Assembly: GCA_902605645.1 (NCBI GenBank)
Contig: CACLDE010000002.1
Location: 62,001 to 126,000, forward strand
Direction: 5' to 3'
Source of the DNA: an uncultured Pelagibacteraceae bacterium
GTDB lineage: Bacteria; Pseudomonadota; Alphaproteobacteria; Pelagibacterales; Pelagibacteraceae
DNA length: 64,000 nt
Shown here: positions 1 through 8,857 of the stretch, in pieces
Layout: the number at the start of each line of letters is the position of its first letter
How positions within the stretch are numbered: position 1 is the stretch's first letter
Translations under genes and position numbers: made by a program
Notes under the pieces: generated by a model
Database searches by the model: none
Told to the model about the DNA's origin: nothing
Seen by the model: only the letters and a program-made list of their open reading frames with translations

Positions 1-763
1 AGAGAACAGTTCCTCGACCATTTTGATATGTATCCAGAACTCTTTGAGATGCTGCCATATCAAAATAAATTCCATCTACATTTTTATAAAGAAAATTACT
101 CCCTCTCTCGTTTGCAGCAAATATATCAATTTTGTTTGATAAAATATGCCCTGAAACTACAGAGCGACCACCAGTAATTTTGTCTAATCCTAATTCACTT
201 GCTTTATCAGTTATTTTCTTATTAGACATCTCATAAAATCTTGTCGGTCCACCATAATTTGCAACATAAAAACCATACATGCCATCACCTTTTCTATCAA
301 CACATGCAACTGATCTTCCGGCAGTTAAATTTAGATTTTCTTTATTAATTTCTTGTTCAAATAAATCAATATATTTATTATTTTTTAAATCAATTAATCG
401 GTCAGAATATCTTTTTACACCGCTATAGGTATCAGTATTTAAAAAATAGATTTCTTCGAAACCATCACCGTCAATATCACACGATGCAACACCTATCGTT
501 AGTTTCTCTCTATCTGTAAATACTTTACTCTTTGCTACATTAATTAATTTTCCATTAGCAGAAGATAAAGCCAAATTTTTATTACCAAATCCAGTTACTA
601 TAAATTCATAATTACCGTCATTATTCGTATCGGAGACTGCCACTCCGTAACTAAGTCTATCACCCTGATTTAAAATTTGATTACTAATATCTTTAAAAAA
701 TTCGGATGAATTAGCTAAGTTAAAACTAGCTAAAAAAATTGAGATTAAATATACTAAACGCAT
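1..763 (-). CDS. FG-GAP/VCBS-repeat secreted protein, 3' end beyond window
   Basis: The reading frame starts at ATG 763-761 on the minus strand and runs open off the left edge, giving about 254 residues of an incomplete protein. The first ~20 residues form a signal peptide (MRLVYLISIFLASFNLANS). Calcium-binding FG-GAP-type repeats follow, with DTNNDGNYEF near residue 45 and DIDGDGFEEIYF near residue 97, as in beta-propellers of the VCBS/CRTAC1 type. This suggests an exported propeller protein; its ligand is unknown. It is the last visible gene of the minus-strand run that begins with aceE, 8 bp downstream of the thioesterase. The missing C-terminus could carry an ASPIC/UnbV domain, but that cannot be seen here. 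Confidence 0.75.
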   Translation of the reverse strand, partial: MRLVYLISIFLASFNLANSSEFFKDISNQILNQGDRLSYGVAVSDTNNDGNYEFIVTGFGNKNLALSSANGKLINVAKSKVFTDREKLTIGVASCDIDGDGFEEIYFLNTDTYSGVKRYSDRLIDLKNNKYIDLFEQEINKENLNLTAGRSVACVDRKGDGMYGFYVANYGGPTRFYEMSNKKITDKASELGLDKITGGRSVVSGHILSNKIDIFAANERGSNFLYKNVDGIYFDMAASQRVLDTYQNGRGTVL

Positions 764-771
764 AGAAAATA

Positions 772-1164
772 TTACAATAGTATTTTCCAGGTTCCTGAGG
801 CTGTAGCAACTATTCCTTTAGAATTTAAGATCTTACAATTTATAAAAACTAAAGTTTTTGTTTTTTTAAGTATTTCTACTTTTCCTACGAGAATATCACC
901 TTGTTTGCCAGCAGAGATAAATTTTATATCTAAATTTACTGTAACTGATCTTATGTTACCAGCTGCTATGTGAGCAGCATTTCCCATACCAGTATCAGCT
1001 ACAGTTGCAATAAAACCCCCATGGGCGATTTTGCCTGTATTAAGAAATTTTTCCTCTACTTTAATGCTAAATTCGTAATTTGTTTCGTCTATCTTTTTAA
1101 AAGAAAGATCACCGATATTTTGCATAAAACCTTTTTTAGTTTCGTCCATATATTTTTTTACCAT
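772..1164 (-). CDS. PaaI-family hotdog-fold acyl-CoA thioesterase
   Basis: This is a 130-residue single hotdog domain. It has the PaaI/YdiI signature HGGFIATVADTGMG, in which the HGG and following Asp form the acyl-CoA thioesterase active site, and a C-terminal strand ending ATASGTWKILL. It probably hydrolyses an acyl-CoA; the substrate cannot be read from sequence. I chose ATG 1164 because the longer frame begins with TTG at 1176; ATG 1149 (MDETKKGF) is equally possible. The start lies inside the end of the upstream EamA gene, so the two are probably translationally coupled. Confidence 0.85.
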   Translation of the reverse strand: MVKKYMDETKKGFMQNIGDLSFKKIDETNYEFSIKVEEKFLNTGKIAHGGFIATVADTGMGNAAHIAAGNIRSVTVNLDIKFISAGKQGDILVGKVEILKKTKTLVFINCKILNSKGIVATASGTWKILL

Positions 1165-2038
1165 AAATTGGTGCAAGTTGAGAGAAAATAACCGCAGACA
1201 ATATTATTATAATCCCTAAAACTTTGAACTCATTAAGATATTGATCTAGTAAAATCCATGCCGCAACAGATGCGAATACTCCTTCTAGAGAGAAAATTAT
1301 TGCGGCAGGAGCGGGTGATAGATGTTGTAGCGCTATAATTTGAAGTAAAAATGCTAAGCCACTTGATAGAACACCTGCGTACAAAAGCTCACCAGCCTCT
1401 AAAGATAACAGTTTAAAAGAAATGAATTCAATTGAAATTGCAGGCACAGCCGAAAACATTGCTGCGATTAAACACTGAAACGCAGCTATAGTTATCGGGT
1501 AATTAAATATTTTTAAAAATTTTGATACGTAGACAATATGAAGTGCCCAAAAAAAAGCTCCAATTACTACGAGAGAGTCTCCAAGTCTTACCCTATAGTT
1601 ATTTAATTCGCTTAAAAGCAAACCTCCTAATAAACACATTATTACTGCAGGCCAAACAGATTTATGTATTTTCTTTGAAAAAAGAAAATAAGCTAATACT
1701 GGAACTATCACTACATATAAAACAGTGAATACTGCTGAGTTAGCCACATCTGTATAAATTAGAGAAATTTGTTGAAATATATTTCCCCCTGCTAAAAAAA
1801 ATCCTAACAAAAGCATATTGAAAATAATGATTTTAAAGTTCGACTTGATTTTCTTTATTTCTTTAAATTCAAAAATAAAAAAAAAAGGCAATAAAGCAAA
1901 AAAACCTAAAAGCAATCTTGCAGCTGAGAAAGTCCAAGGTCCAATGTAATCCATTCCAGTATCTTGTGCTATAAATGCTGTACCCCATAAAAAGGAGCAA
2001 GTGATAGCACAGGTTAAAGCTATGAAATTTCTACTCAT
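1136..2038 (-). CDS. EamA/DMT-superfamily permease
   Basis: This 300-residue inner-membrane protein has about ten hydrophobic helices arranged as two EamA repeats. The first opens with CSFLWGTAFIAQDTGMDYIGPWTF and the second contains APAAIIFSLEGVFASVAAWILL. These are typical of drug/metabolite transporters. The direction and substrate (amino acid, nucleoside or other metabolite) cannot be inferred. It sits 23 bp after aceF on the same strand and overlaps the thioesterase gene, which suggests a shared transcript with the pyruvate dehydrogenase genes but not a shared pathway. Confidence 0.9.
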   Translation of the reverse strand: MSRNFIALTCAITCSFLWGTAFIAQDTGMDYIGPWTFSAARLLLGFFALLPFFFIFEFKEIKKIKSNFKIIIFNMLLLGFFLAGGNIFQQISLIYTDVANSAVFTVLYVVIVPVLAYFLFSKKIHKSVWPAVIMCLLGGLLLSELNNYRVRLGDSLVVIGAFFWALHIVYVSKFLKIFNYPITIAAFQCLIAAMFSAVPAISIEFISFKLLSLEAGELLYAGVLSSGLAFLLQIIALQHLSPAPAAIIFSLEGVFASVAAWILLDQYLNEFKVLGIIIILSAVIFSQLAPIYGKKIYGRN

Positions 2039-2061
2039 GCTCTTTATTATTGTAATTTAAA

Positions 2062-3303
2062 TTAAACGGCAAGCTTGAAAGCAAAATCTTTACCTAAGCT
2101 TTTGTTCAAATGAACACAAAATCTTACACCCTCAGCACCATCTATTATTCTGTGATCATAAGATAAAGAAATTGGCAAAATTTTTCTTGAAACTATTTGG
2201 CCTTTAATTTTAACAAGCCTATCAAAACTTTTTCCAACTCCTAGGATAGCTACTTCAGGTGGATTGATTATAGGTGTAAAAAAAGTTCCACCTATTCCTC
2301 CTAAACTTGAAATAGTCATTGATCCACCGAAAAATTCTTTTTTGTTAATTTTTAAATCTCTACACTCTCTACTTACTCTTCTTAACTCATGTCCTATTTC
2401 TTTTATATTCATTTGGTCAACATCTCTTAACTTTGGAACCATTAATCCATGAGGTGTATCCACTGCAAAACCAACGTGATAGTATTTTTTATAAACTATT
2501 TTATTTTGCTCAGGATCAATGGAACAATTAAAATTAGGAAAATCTTTTAAAGCATTTACTACTGCCCTAGTTATAAAAGCTAAAGGTGTTACAGAAATTT
2601 TTTCTCCGGTAAAATGATCAAATAATGATGTTCTGAATTGTTCCATTTCCGTAATATCAATTTCATCATGTTGAGTTACATGCGGTATTTCAGTCCAAGA
2701 TCTTACTAGTTGAGGCCCTGAAAGCTTTTTTACTCTTGGCATGTCTTTAATCTCAATTTCTCCAAATTCTTCATGGGAATATTCATCTTTATATTTTTTT
2801 GGTTCAACTTTACCCTGATTTACAGATACTTGAGACTTTACGAATTTTTTAACATCATCTTCTGTTACTCTTCCCAATCTCTGCGAACCTTTTATTTGAG
2901 TTACATTTGCACCAAGTTCTCTTGCAAATTTTCTGACTTTAGGACTAGCTAATTTTATCTCTGAAGTAGATCGAGTAATTGGTGAAGTAACTGGATCTGG
3001 GTTTTTTGTTACTATCTCTTTAATTTTATCTTTTTGAATAGGTTTTTCTTCCACATCTATTTTTGATTCTACATTTACAGTAAGTATAAGATCACCTTCG
3101 CTTACTTTATCACCTATTTTGATTTTAATTTTTTCTATAATTCCATCTGACGTAGAAGGTACCTCTACGCTAGATTTGTCGCTTTCAATTGTAATTAAAG
3201 AGTCATTTTTTTTTATTTTTTGTCCAGCTTTTACCAAAACTTCAATGACTTCAACATCTTTAAAATCACCTATGTTTGGAACTAAGATATCTTTAGAGGA
3301 CAT
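2062..3303 (-). CDS. aceF: Pyruvate dehydrogenase E2, dihydrolipoyl acetyltransferase
   Basis: E2 accepts the acetyl group from E1 on lipoyl-lysine and passes it to CoA. The 413 residues comprise one lipoyl domain (about 1-80, lipoyl Lys in ESDKSSVE at ~K43), a Pro/Lys/Ser-rich linker, a peripheral-subunit (E3) binding domain at ~120-158 (ASPKVRKFARELGANV) and a catalytic domain from ~190. The active-site motif SYDHRIIDGAEG is intact. One lipoyl domain instead of the three of E. coli AceF makes it short. The lipoyl domain is the GDFKDVEVIEVLVK type seen in betaproteobacterial complexes. It starts 1 bp after the aceE stop, so both are translated from one mRNA. No E3 (lpd) gene is present nearby. 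Confidence 0.95.
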   Translation of the reverse strand: MSSKDILVPNIGDFKDVEVIEVLVKAGQKIKKNDSLITIESDKSSVEVPSTSDGIIEKIKIKIGDKVSEGDLILTVNVESKIDVEEKPIQKDKIKEIVTKNPDPVTSPITRSTSEIKLASPKVRKFARELGANVTQIKGSQRLGRVTEDDVKKFVKSQVSVNQGKVEPKKYKDEYSHEEFGEIEIKDMPRVKKLSGPQLVRSWTEIPHVTQHDEIDITEMEQFRTSLFDHFTGEKISVTPLAFITRAVVNALKDFPNFNCSIDPEQNKIVYKKYYHVGFAVDTPHGLMVPKLRDVDQMNIKEIGHELRRVSRECRDLKINKKEFFGGSMTISSLGGIGGTFFTPIINPPEVAILGVGKSFDRLVKIKGQIVSRKILPISLSYDHRIIDGAEGVRFCVHLNKSLGKDFAFKLAV

Positions 3304-3304
3304 T

Positions 3305-6300
3305 TTATAATTTCGTTGGAAACACTTTATCTTTATCTATTTTGTATTTTTTAATCGCTTTTTCTGCATGCTTAGATGCAATTAATTGTTCTTTTGCTAA
3401 TGCACTTAGAGTGTAAGCAACAATATGTTCTTTATCAACTTCAAAAAATTTTCTCAGATTTTTTCTTGTATCACTTCTTCCATATCCATCTGTACCGAAC
3501 GAATAGAAAGGTTTATTTACATATGGTCTAAGCTGATCTGAAAATGATCTAATATAATCAGAAGCTGCAAACACAGGGCCTTCCCTTTTTTCCAAACATT
3601 TTTCAACGTATGATTTCTTCTTTTTTTCATCAGGATTTAGCAAGTTCCATCTTTCTGTTTCCATACCATCTCTTCTTAGTTCATTAAAACTTGTGACACT
3701 CCAAATATCTGAGTCAATTCCATATTCTTTAGAAAGAATTTCAGCAGCATCCATTACTTCACGCAAGATTGTACCAGAGCCTAGAAGTTGGACTCTAGTA
3801 TTGCTTTTATTTCTTGTCTCTTTCAGCAAATACATTCCTTTTAAAATACCCTCGTCTGCATTTTTAGGTTTTTCAGGATGAGGATAGTTTTCATTCATTG
3901 CTGTAATATAATAAAAAATATTTTCTTTTTTTTCGTGCATCCTTTTCATTCCATCTCTTAAAATAACTGCCATTTCGTAAGCAAACGTTGGATCATAACT
4001 CACGCAGTTTGGTATATTAGATGCCATTAAATGGCTATGGCCGTCCTGGTGTTGTAACCCCTCTCCGGCTAAAGTTGTTCTGCCGGCAGTAGCTCCGATT
4101 AAAAAACCTCTAGCTTGCGAGTCTCCAGCCGCCCAAGCCAAATCCCCAACTCTTTGAAATCCAAACATGGAGTAGAATATATAGATTGGTATCATTTCAA
4201 TATCGTGGTTTGTGTAGGCTGTACCAGCTGCTATCCAAGAGGACATAGCGCCAGACTCAGTTATACCTTCTTCTAATACTTGACCACTTTTATCTTCACG
4301 GTAAGAACTTAGTTGCTCTGAGTCCACGGGCTCATATTTTTGACCTTCATGTGCATATATTCCTATTTTTTGGAAAAAACCTTCCATACCAAATGTTCTA
4401 GCTTCATCAGGAATTATTGGCACTAATCTAGGAGAAACATTTTTATCTCTTAATAGTGCGGTAAGCATTCTTACTAGCGCCATTGTAGTTGACATTTCTT
4501 TGTCTCCAGTTGATTTCATAAAATTCTCAAAAATATCTTTTGGAGGAGTTTTAATCGCTTTAGCAAAAGATGTTCTTTCAGGAATAAATCCACCTAATTT
4601 TACTCTGCAATCTTTTAAATATTTTATTTCCTCAGATTTTTCATCAGGTCTATAATATTCTATGTCTTTAACTTGTTTATCAGTTAATGGTACTCCAAAT
4701 CTGTCTCTGTAGTATAATAAGTCTTCCTCGTCCATTTTTTTTTGCTGATGGGTAGTGTTTATACTTTCACCTGATTTACCCATTCCGTACCCTTTAATAG
4801 TTTTAGCAATAATTACTGTTGGAGTTCCTTTATTTTGCATTGCTGCATGATAGGCAGCATAAACTTTATGTGGGTCGTGACCACCTCGGTTTAGTCGCCA
4901 GATATCTTTATCAGTCATGGTATAAACCAATTCTTTAAGCTCAGGGTATTTTCCAAAAAAATGTTCTTTTACATATGCTCCACCTTTAGCTTTAAAAGCT
5001 TGATACTCACCGTCAACACATTCATTCATTCTCTTAATCAATAGCCCACTTTTATCTTTTGCTAACAGTTTATCCCAATATGAACCCCAAATTACTTTAA
5101 TTACATTCCAACCAGTCCCTCTAAAGCTACCCTCAAGTTCTTGAATAATTTTTCCATTTCCTCTTACCGGACCATCTAATCTTTGAAGATTACAATTAAT
5201 TACAAAAATTAAATTGTCTAATTTTTCTCTTGCTGCTAAACCTATTGCACCCAAAGATTCTGGTTCATCCATTTCACCATCACCAAGAAATACCCAAATT
5301 TTTCTTCCTTCGTCTTTTATTAAGCCTCTATTAATTAAATATTTTAAAAATCTCGCTTGATAGATTCCCATGATTGGGCCTAGACCCATTGATACGGTTG
5401 GAAACTGCCAAAAGTTTGGCATTAACCATGGATGAGGATAAGAAGATAATCCGTCTTTACCAACCTCTTGTCTAAAACCATCTAGTTGTTTAGTAGAAAG
5501 TCTTCCTTCAAGGAATGCTCTAGCGTACATACCTGGAGCCGAATGTCCTTGGAAATAAACTAGATCACCTCCAAATTTATTATTTTTTGCTCTCCAAAAA
5601 TGATTCATTCCGACGTCATATAAAGTTGCAGCTGAAGCAAAAGTTCCAATATGACCACCTAGCTCAGAGCTTTTTTTATTAGCTTTAACAACCATCGCAG
5701 CTGCATTCCATCTTATGTAAGCTCTTATTTTTTTTTCAATATTTTGATCCCCAGGAGATTTAACTTCAGTTTCAGGTGGAATTGTATTGATATAGGGTGT
5801 TGTTCTAGTATCAGGCAGAACAAGACCCGCTTTATAAGCTTGATCAATAACTTTGTTTAACAAATAGCTAGCTCTTGATGACCCATCATTTTCTATAACC
5901 GAGTTAAGAGATTCTATCCATTCATTAGTTTCTAATGGATCTATATCGTCTTTGGAGGCTGGTTCTGCAAAAACTTTTTTAATTTGTTTTAATGGTTGAG
6001 ATGTAACTATATTTCCATTTGTTTTTGGCTTTTCTTTTTTTACTTCTTTTTGAATTTTTTGTTCTTTCTCTATTTCTTTACTTTGAATTTTTTGGGTCTC
6101 TTTTGACTCTAAAGTTACCAATAGACTTCCTTCAGATACTTTATCGCCAACTTTTACTTTAAGATCTTTTATCTGACCCGCAGATGGAGATGGTATTTCT
6201 ACACTTGATTTATCACTTTCTATTGTTACCAGTGGATCATTTTTATTAATTTGATCTCCAGGTTTTACTAATACCTCTATTACTTCAACATCTTTAAAAT

Positions 6301-6334
6301 CACCGATATCTGGAACTGCAATATTTTGAGCCAT
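3305..6334 (-). CDS. aceE: Pyruvate dehydrogenase E1, homodimeric type, with N-terminal lipoyl domain
   Basis: E1 decarboxylates pyruvate with ThDP and reductively acetylates lipoyl groups. The protein has 1009 residues against ~887 for E. coli AceE. The surplus is a complete lipoyl domain at residues 1-76 (lipoyl Lys42 in ESDKSSVE) and a charged Lys/Glu linker at ~77-130. The AceE core begins near DDIDPLETNEWIESLNSVI. The ThDP motif is clear (FLGDGEMDEPES ... NCNLQRLDGPVRGN). The lipoyl domain closely resembles that of the adjacent E2 and looks like a domain duplication. ATG 6334 lacks a good Shine-Dalgarno and follows a 30-codon ORF by 2 bp, which may couple its translation. Confidence 0.95.
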   Translation of the reverse strand: MAQNIAVPDIGDFKDVEVIEVLVKPGDQINKNDPLVTIESDKSSVEIPSPSAGQIKDLKVKVGDKVSEGSLLVTLESKETQKIQSKEIEKEQKIQKEVKKEKPKTNGNIVTSQPLKQIKKVFAEPASKDDIDPLETNEWIESLNSVIENDGSSRASYLLNKVIDQAYKAGLVLPDTRTTPYINTIPPETEVKSPGDQNIEKKIRAYIRWNAAAMVVKANKKSSELGGHIGTFASAATLYDVGMNHFWRAKNNKFGGDLVYFQGHSAPGMYARAFLEGRLSTKQLDGFRQEVGKDGLSSYPHPWLMPNFWQFPTVSMGLGPIMGIYQARFLKYLINRGLIKDEGRKIWVFLGDGEMDEPESLGAIGLAAREKLDNLIFVINCNLQRLDGPVRGNGKIIQELEGSFRGTGWNVIKVIWGSYWDKLLAKDKSGLLIKRMNECVDGEYQAFKAKGGAYVKEHFFGKYPELKELVYTMTDKDIWRLNRGGHDPHKVYAAYHAAMQNKGTPTVIIAKTIKGYGMGKSGESINTTHQQKKMDEEDLLYYRDRFGVPLTDKQVKDIEYYRPDEKSEEIKYLKDCRVKLGGFIPERTSFAKAIKTPPKDIFENFMKSTGDKEMSTTMALVRMLTALLRDKNVSPRLVPIIPDEARTFGMEGFFQKIGIYAHEGQKYEPVDSEQLSSYREDKSGQVLEEGITESGAMSSWIAAGTAYTNHDIEMIPIYIFYSMFGFQRVGDLAWAAGDSQARGFLIGATAGRTTLAGEGLQHQDGHSHLMASNIPNCVSYDPTFAYEMAVILRDGMKRMHEKKENIFYYITAMNENYPHPEKPKNADEGILKGMYLLKETRNKSNTRVQLLGSGTILREVMDAAEILSKEYGIDSDIWSVTSFNELRRDGMETERWNLLNPDEKKKKSYVEKCLEKREGPVFAASDYIRSFSDQLRPYVNKPFYSFGTDGYGRSDTRKNLRKFFEVDKEHIVAYTLSALAKEQLIASKHAEKAIKKYKIDKDKVFPTKL

Positions 6335-6336
6335 AA

Positions 6337-6429
6337 TTAATATTTTAATCTTTTGGAATTTATTAAAAATTTATCCAATAATAAATGCAAAAATTGAAGC
6401 AATTTTAACACTTGATCATTTTTTGACAC
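6337..6429 (-). CDS. Possible 30-aa leader peptide or coupled small ORF upstream of aceE
   Basis: A GTG-initiated frame of 30 codons (begins MSKNDQVLKLLQFLHLLL, ends NSKRLKY) is preceded by AGGAG at 6440-6436, six bases before the GTG. Its TAA ends 2 bp before the aceE ATG. The site has a far better ribosome-binding site than aceE itself. It could be a leader peptide, a translational-coupling device or a small protein. It is rich in Leu and Lys codons with no run of a regulatory amino acid apart from Leu. No homologue is recognised, and chance in an AT-rich region cannot be excluded. Confidence 0.45.
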   Translation of the reverse strand: MSKNDQVLKLLQFLHLLLDKFLINSKRLKY

Positions 6430-6472
6430 ATTTATCTCCTTTTTTGGCCAATAAAAATTAGAAAATAAAGTT

Positions 6473-6574
6473 ATGAAATGGATTATTAACATACTTTTTA
6501 AAAAAAAGGACTATAACCCTCAAAGTGAACATTTGGTTCAAAAAATCTTGCTTAAAAAATATCTTTTAAGATAA
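6473..6574 (+). CDS. Possible 33-aa hypothetical peptide
   Basis: An ATG-to-TAA frame of 34 codons (begins MKWIINILFKKKDYNPQSEH) lies divergent to aceE and convergent with the HDAC gene that ends at 6586. It has a short hydrophobic start followed by a basic tail. No clear Shine-Dalgarno precedes it, so support is weak. The 6430-6472 interval between this ORF and the aceE leader would have to hold both promoters. Confidence 0.3.
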   Translation: MKWIINILFKKKDYNPQSEHLVQKILLKKYLLR

Positions 6575-6585
6575 GCAATTTATTA

Positions 6586-7479
6586 TCAAATCATTTGAGC
6601 ACAATTTTTGTGAAGCATAGAATGAAGCTCAATGAGTTTATCGAAACTTCTATTATAACCTCCACCTAAGACTCCACATAAAGGAATATTTTTTTTATGA
6701 AAATTTTCAATTACAATTTGATCTCTAGTATTTATACCCTCATCTGTAATTTTTAGTTTACCTAACCTATCTTCAAAATGGATATCAACACCAGCAACAT
6801 AAAATACAAAATCATAATTATTTTCATTTAACTTTTTCAAATTTTTATTGAGAATATTTATATATTCTTTGTCCTCCATATTTTCAGCAAGTTCAATATC
6901 AATATCACTTTTAGATTTTTTAGCAGGATAATTTGAAGCGCAATGCATACTAAAAGTTAACACATCTTTATCATTTTTAAATATCTCAGAATTTCCATTA
7001 CCTTGGTGAACATCTAAATCCAAAATAAGAATTTTTTTAGAATAACGTTTATTCTTAAGATAGTTTGCAGCTACAGCAACATCATTAAACACACAATAAC
7101 CTGCACCAAAATTAAAAGTAGCATGGTGACTACCACCTGCAGTATTACAAGCAAGTTTAGATTCTAATGCAAGCTTACTGGCTAAAACAGTTCCTCCGGT
7201 TGCTACAAATGATCTTCTAACGACACTATCATTTATCGGAAAACCAATTTTCTTTTGAGACTGTAGATCTAAAGTTTTGTTTTTAATATCATTAATATAT
7301 TCTATAGAATGGGAAGTTTTCATTGTTTCAATTGAACATTCTTTTGGGATGTGAAATTTTTTGACAATTTTATTTTTAATAAGATGATTGGCTAAAGCAC
7401 CAAATTTTTTAATAGGGAATTTATTGTCATCATTAATTTTAGCAACATAATCTGGATGATTGACAACAGGTAGCTGCAT
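6586..7479 (-). CDS. HDAC-superfamily (class-II-like) deacetylase
   Basis: A 297-residue member of the arginase/deacetylase fold, predicted to remove acyl groups from lysine or acetyl-polyamine substrates with a Zn2+ ion. Visible active-site elements are TAGGSHHA (tandem His), the metal-binding LDLDVHQGNG, VAGVDIHFEDRLG (second metal Asp) and LGGGYN (catalytic Tyr). It follows a thiolase gene and a 44-aa membrane peptide on the same strand, with 6 bp to the latter. The thiolase neighbour may hint at acetyl-CoA-linked metabolism, but the substrate is unknown. A second, different HDAC is encoded at 48277-49203. Confidence 0.9.
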   Translation of the reverse strand: MQLPVVNHPDYVAKINDDNKFPIKKFGALANHLIKNKIVKKFHIPKECSIETMKTSHSIEYINDIKNKTLDLQSQKKIGFPINDSVVRRSFVATGGTVLASKLALESKLACNTAGGSHHATFNFGAGYCVFNDVAVAANYLKNKRYSKKILILDLDVHQGNGNSEIFKNDKDVLTFSMHCASNYPAKKSKSDIDIELAENMEDKEYINILNKNLKKLNENNYDFVFYVAGVDIHFEDRLGKLKITDEGINTRDQIVIENFHKKNIPLCGVLGGGYNRSFDKLIELHSMLHKNCAQMI

Positions 7480-7485
7480 TAAGTT

Positions 7486-7620
7486 TTAATTATAAGCTAG
7501 ATATATTGAAATTATCACTGCCCAAAAAAAAGCGTAATATAAAATGTACCCTTTAGGTGTAAAAGGCATCTTTCTTAATTTACGTCTCCCTTTTCCTTTA
7601 TATGGTTTAGAAATTTCCAT
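7486..7620 (-). CDS. 44-aa single-membrane-span protein
   Basis: ATG 7620-7618 overlaps the thiolase stop as TAATG, a strong sign of translational coupling. The 44 residues have a basic N-terminus (MEISKPYKGKGRRKLRKMP) and one C-terminal hydrophobic span (GYILYYAFFWAVIISIYLAY), giving a predicted N-in inner-membrane topology. It lies between the thiolase and HDAC genes in one minus-strand run. The family is not recognised and no function can be assigned. Confidence 0.7.
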   Translation of the reverse strand: MEISKPYKGKGRRKLRKMPFTPKGYILYYAFFWAVIISIYLAYN

Positions 7621-8795
7621 TATCGTTCTATACACATAGCAATACCCATTCCTCCACCAATACACAATGTGGCCAAACCTCTCTTTGAGTCTCGCTTAAT
7701 CATTTCATGTATAAGAGTTACTAGAATTCTAGTACCAGACGCTCCTATTGGATGGCCTAGGGCAATTGCACCTCCATTTACGTTTACTTTTTCCTCTTGA
7801 ATTCCTAAAGTTTTTAAAACCGCAATACTTTGAGCGGCAAAAGCCTCATTGACTTCTAAAAGATCTAAATCACCAACTTTCCATCCAGCTAATTCTAACG
7901 CTTTTTTAGAAGCAGGAATTGGTCCAGTACCCATAAGCGATGGATCTACACCACAACTAGCCCAAGACTTTATAGTCACTAACTTATCCAAACTTCTCTT
8001 TTTTGCTTCTTCATCTGACATTAATGTAACTGCTGCAGCACCATCATTTATACCAGAAGCATTACCTGCGGTCACAGTTCCTTCTTTTTGAAAAAAAGGT
8101 TTTAATCTAGTAAGGCCATCTAAACTAATACCTTCTCTTGGATGTTCATCTTTATTAAAATCTATTTCTGCTTTTTTCGATTTAACCTTTACATTCGTAA
8201 TTTCTTCCTTAAATTTATTTTCTTTTATTGCTTCTAAAGCTTTCTCTTGCGAATTAAGTGCAAATTTATCTTGTTCTTGTCTTGTGACTTGAAATTTGGT
8301 TGCTACATTTTCTGCAGTTACTCCCATATGATAGCCATGAAACGCATCCCAAAGCCCATCTTTAATCATAGTATCAATCAGTTCTGCATCACCTAGTTTT
8401 TTACCATCTCGTAAATGAATAGCGTGAGGTGCAAGCGACATACTTTCTTGTCCTCCAGCAACAACTATTTTTGAGTCGCCCGAGTTAATACTCTGGAAAC
8501 CAGAAGCAACGGATCTAATTCCTGAGCCACAAACTTGATTGACCACATAAGCAGGTTTTTCTTTTGGAATACCAGATTTCATTGCTGCTTGACGTGCAGG
8601 ATTTTGACCTGTCCCGCCTGTCAAAACTTGACCCATTATTACCTCATCCACATCACCAGGCTTTATTTTCGATCTTTGAATAGTCTCTTTTATTACTATT
8701 GATCCTAGCTCATCCCCAGATATATTTTTAAGAGACTTGCCTAATGATCCTATAGCAGTTCTTGCAGCAGAAGTTATTACAACTGATTTACTCAT
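7620..8795 (-). CDS. phaA: Acetyl-CoA acetyltransferase (thiolase)
   Basis: This 391-residue thiolase interconverts two acetyl-CoA and acetoacetyl-CoA. The acyl-accepting cysteine is in NQVCGSGIRSV (~Cys89), the HDSF-equivalent segment is EVNEAFAAQS, and the C-terminal GHPIGASGTRI and LCIGGGMG loops carry the catalytic His and Cys. Length and motifs fit the short-chain biosynthetic PhaA/AtoB class. No reductase or polymerase for polyhydroxybutyrate lies next to it, so the symbol describes the enzyme class rather than a PHB role. AAAGGT lies a few bases upstream of the ATG. Confidence 0.93.
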   Translation of the reverse strand: MSKSVVITSAARTAIGSLGKSLKNISGDELGSIVIKETIQRSKIKPGDVDEVIMGQVLTGGTGQNPARQAAMKSGIPKEKPAYVVNQVCGSGIRSVASGFQSINSGDSKIVVAGGQESMSLAPHAIHLRDGKKLGDAELIDTMIKDGLWDAFHGYHMGVTAENVATKFQVTRQEQDKFALNSQEKALEAIKENKFKEEITNVKVKSKKAEIDFNKDEHPREGISLDGLTRLKPFFQKEGTVTAGNASGINDGAAAVTLMSDEEAKKRSLDKLVTIKSWASCGVDPSLMGTGPIPASKKALELAGWKVGDLDLLEVNEAFAAQSIAVLKTLGIQEEKVNVNGGAIALGHPIGASGTRILVTLIHEMIKRDSKRGLATLCIGGGMGIAMCIER

Positions 8796-8857
8796 ATTAC
8801 CTTTATAAATTAAAAGCCTTTTATTTCAACAATATATTTGATAATTGATATATAATT

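Noticed and set aside
6423-6428. Perfect TTGACA as a -35 box for the 33-aa ORF
   Set aside because: No acceptable -10 hexamer lies 16-18 bp downstream, and the hexamer overlaps the start of the opposite-strand leader ORF.
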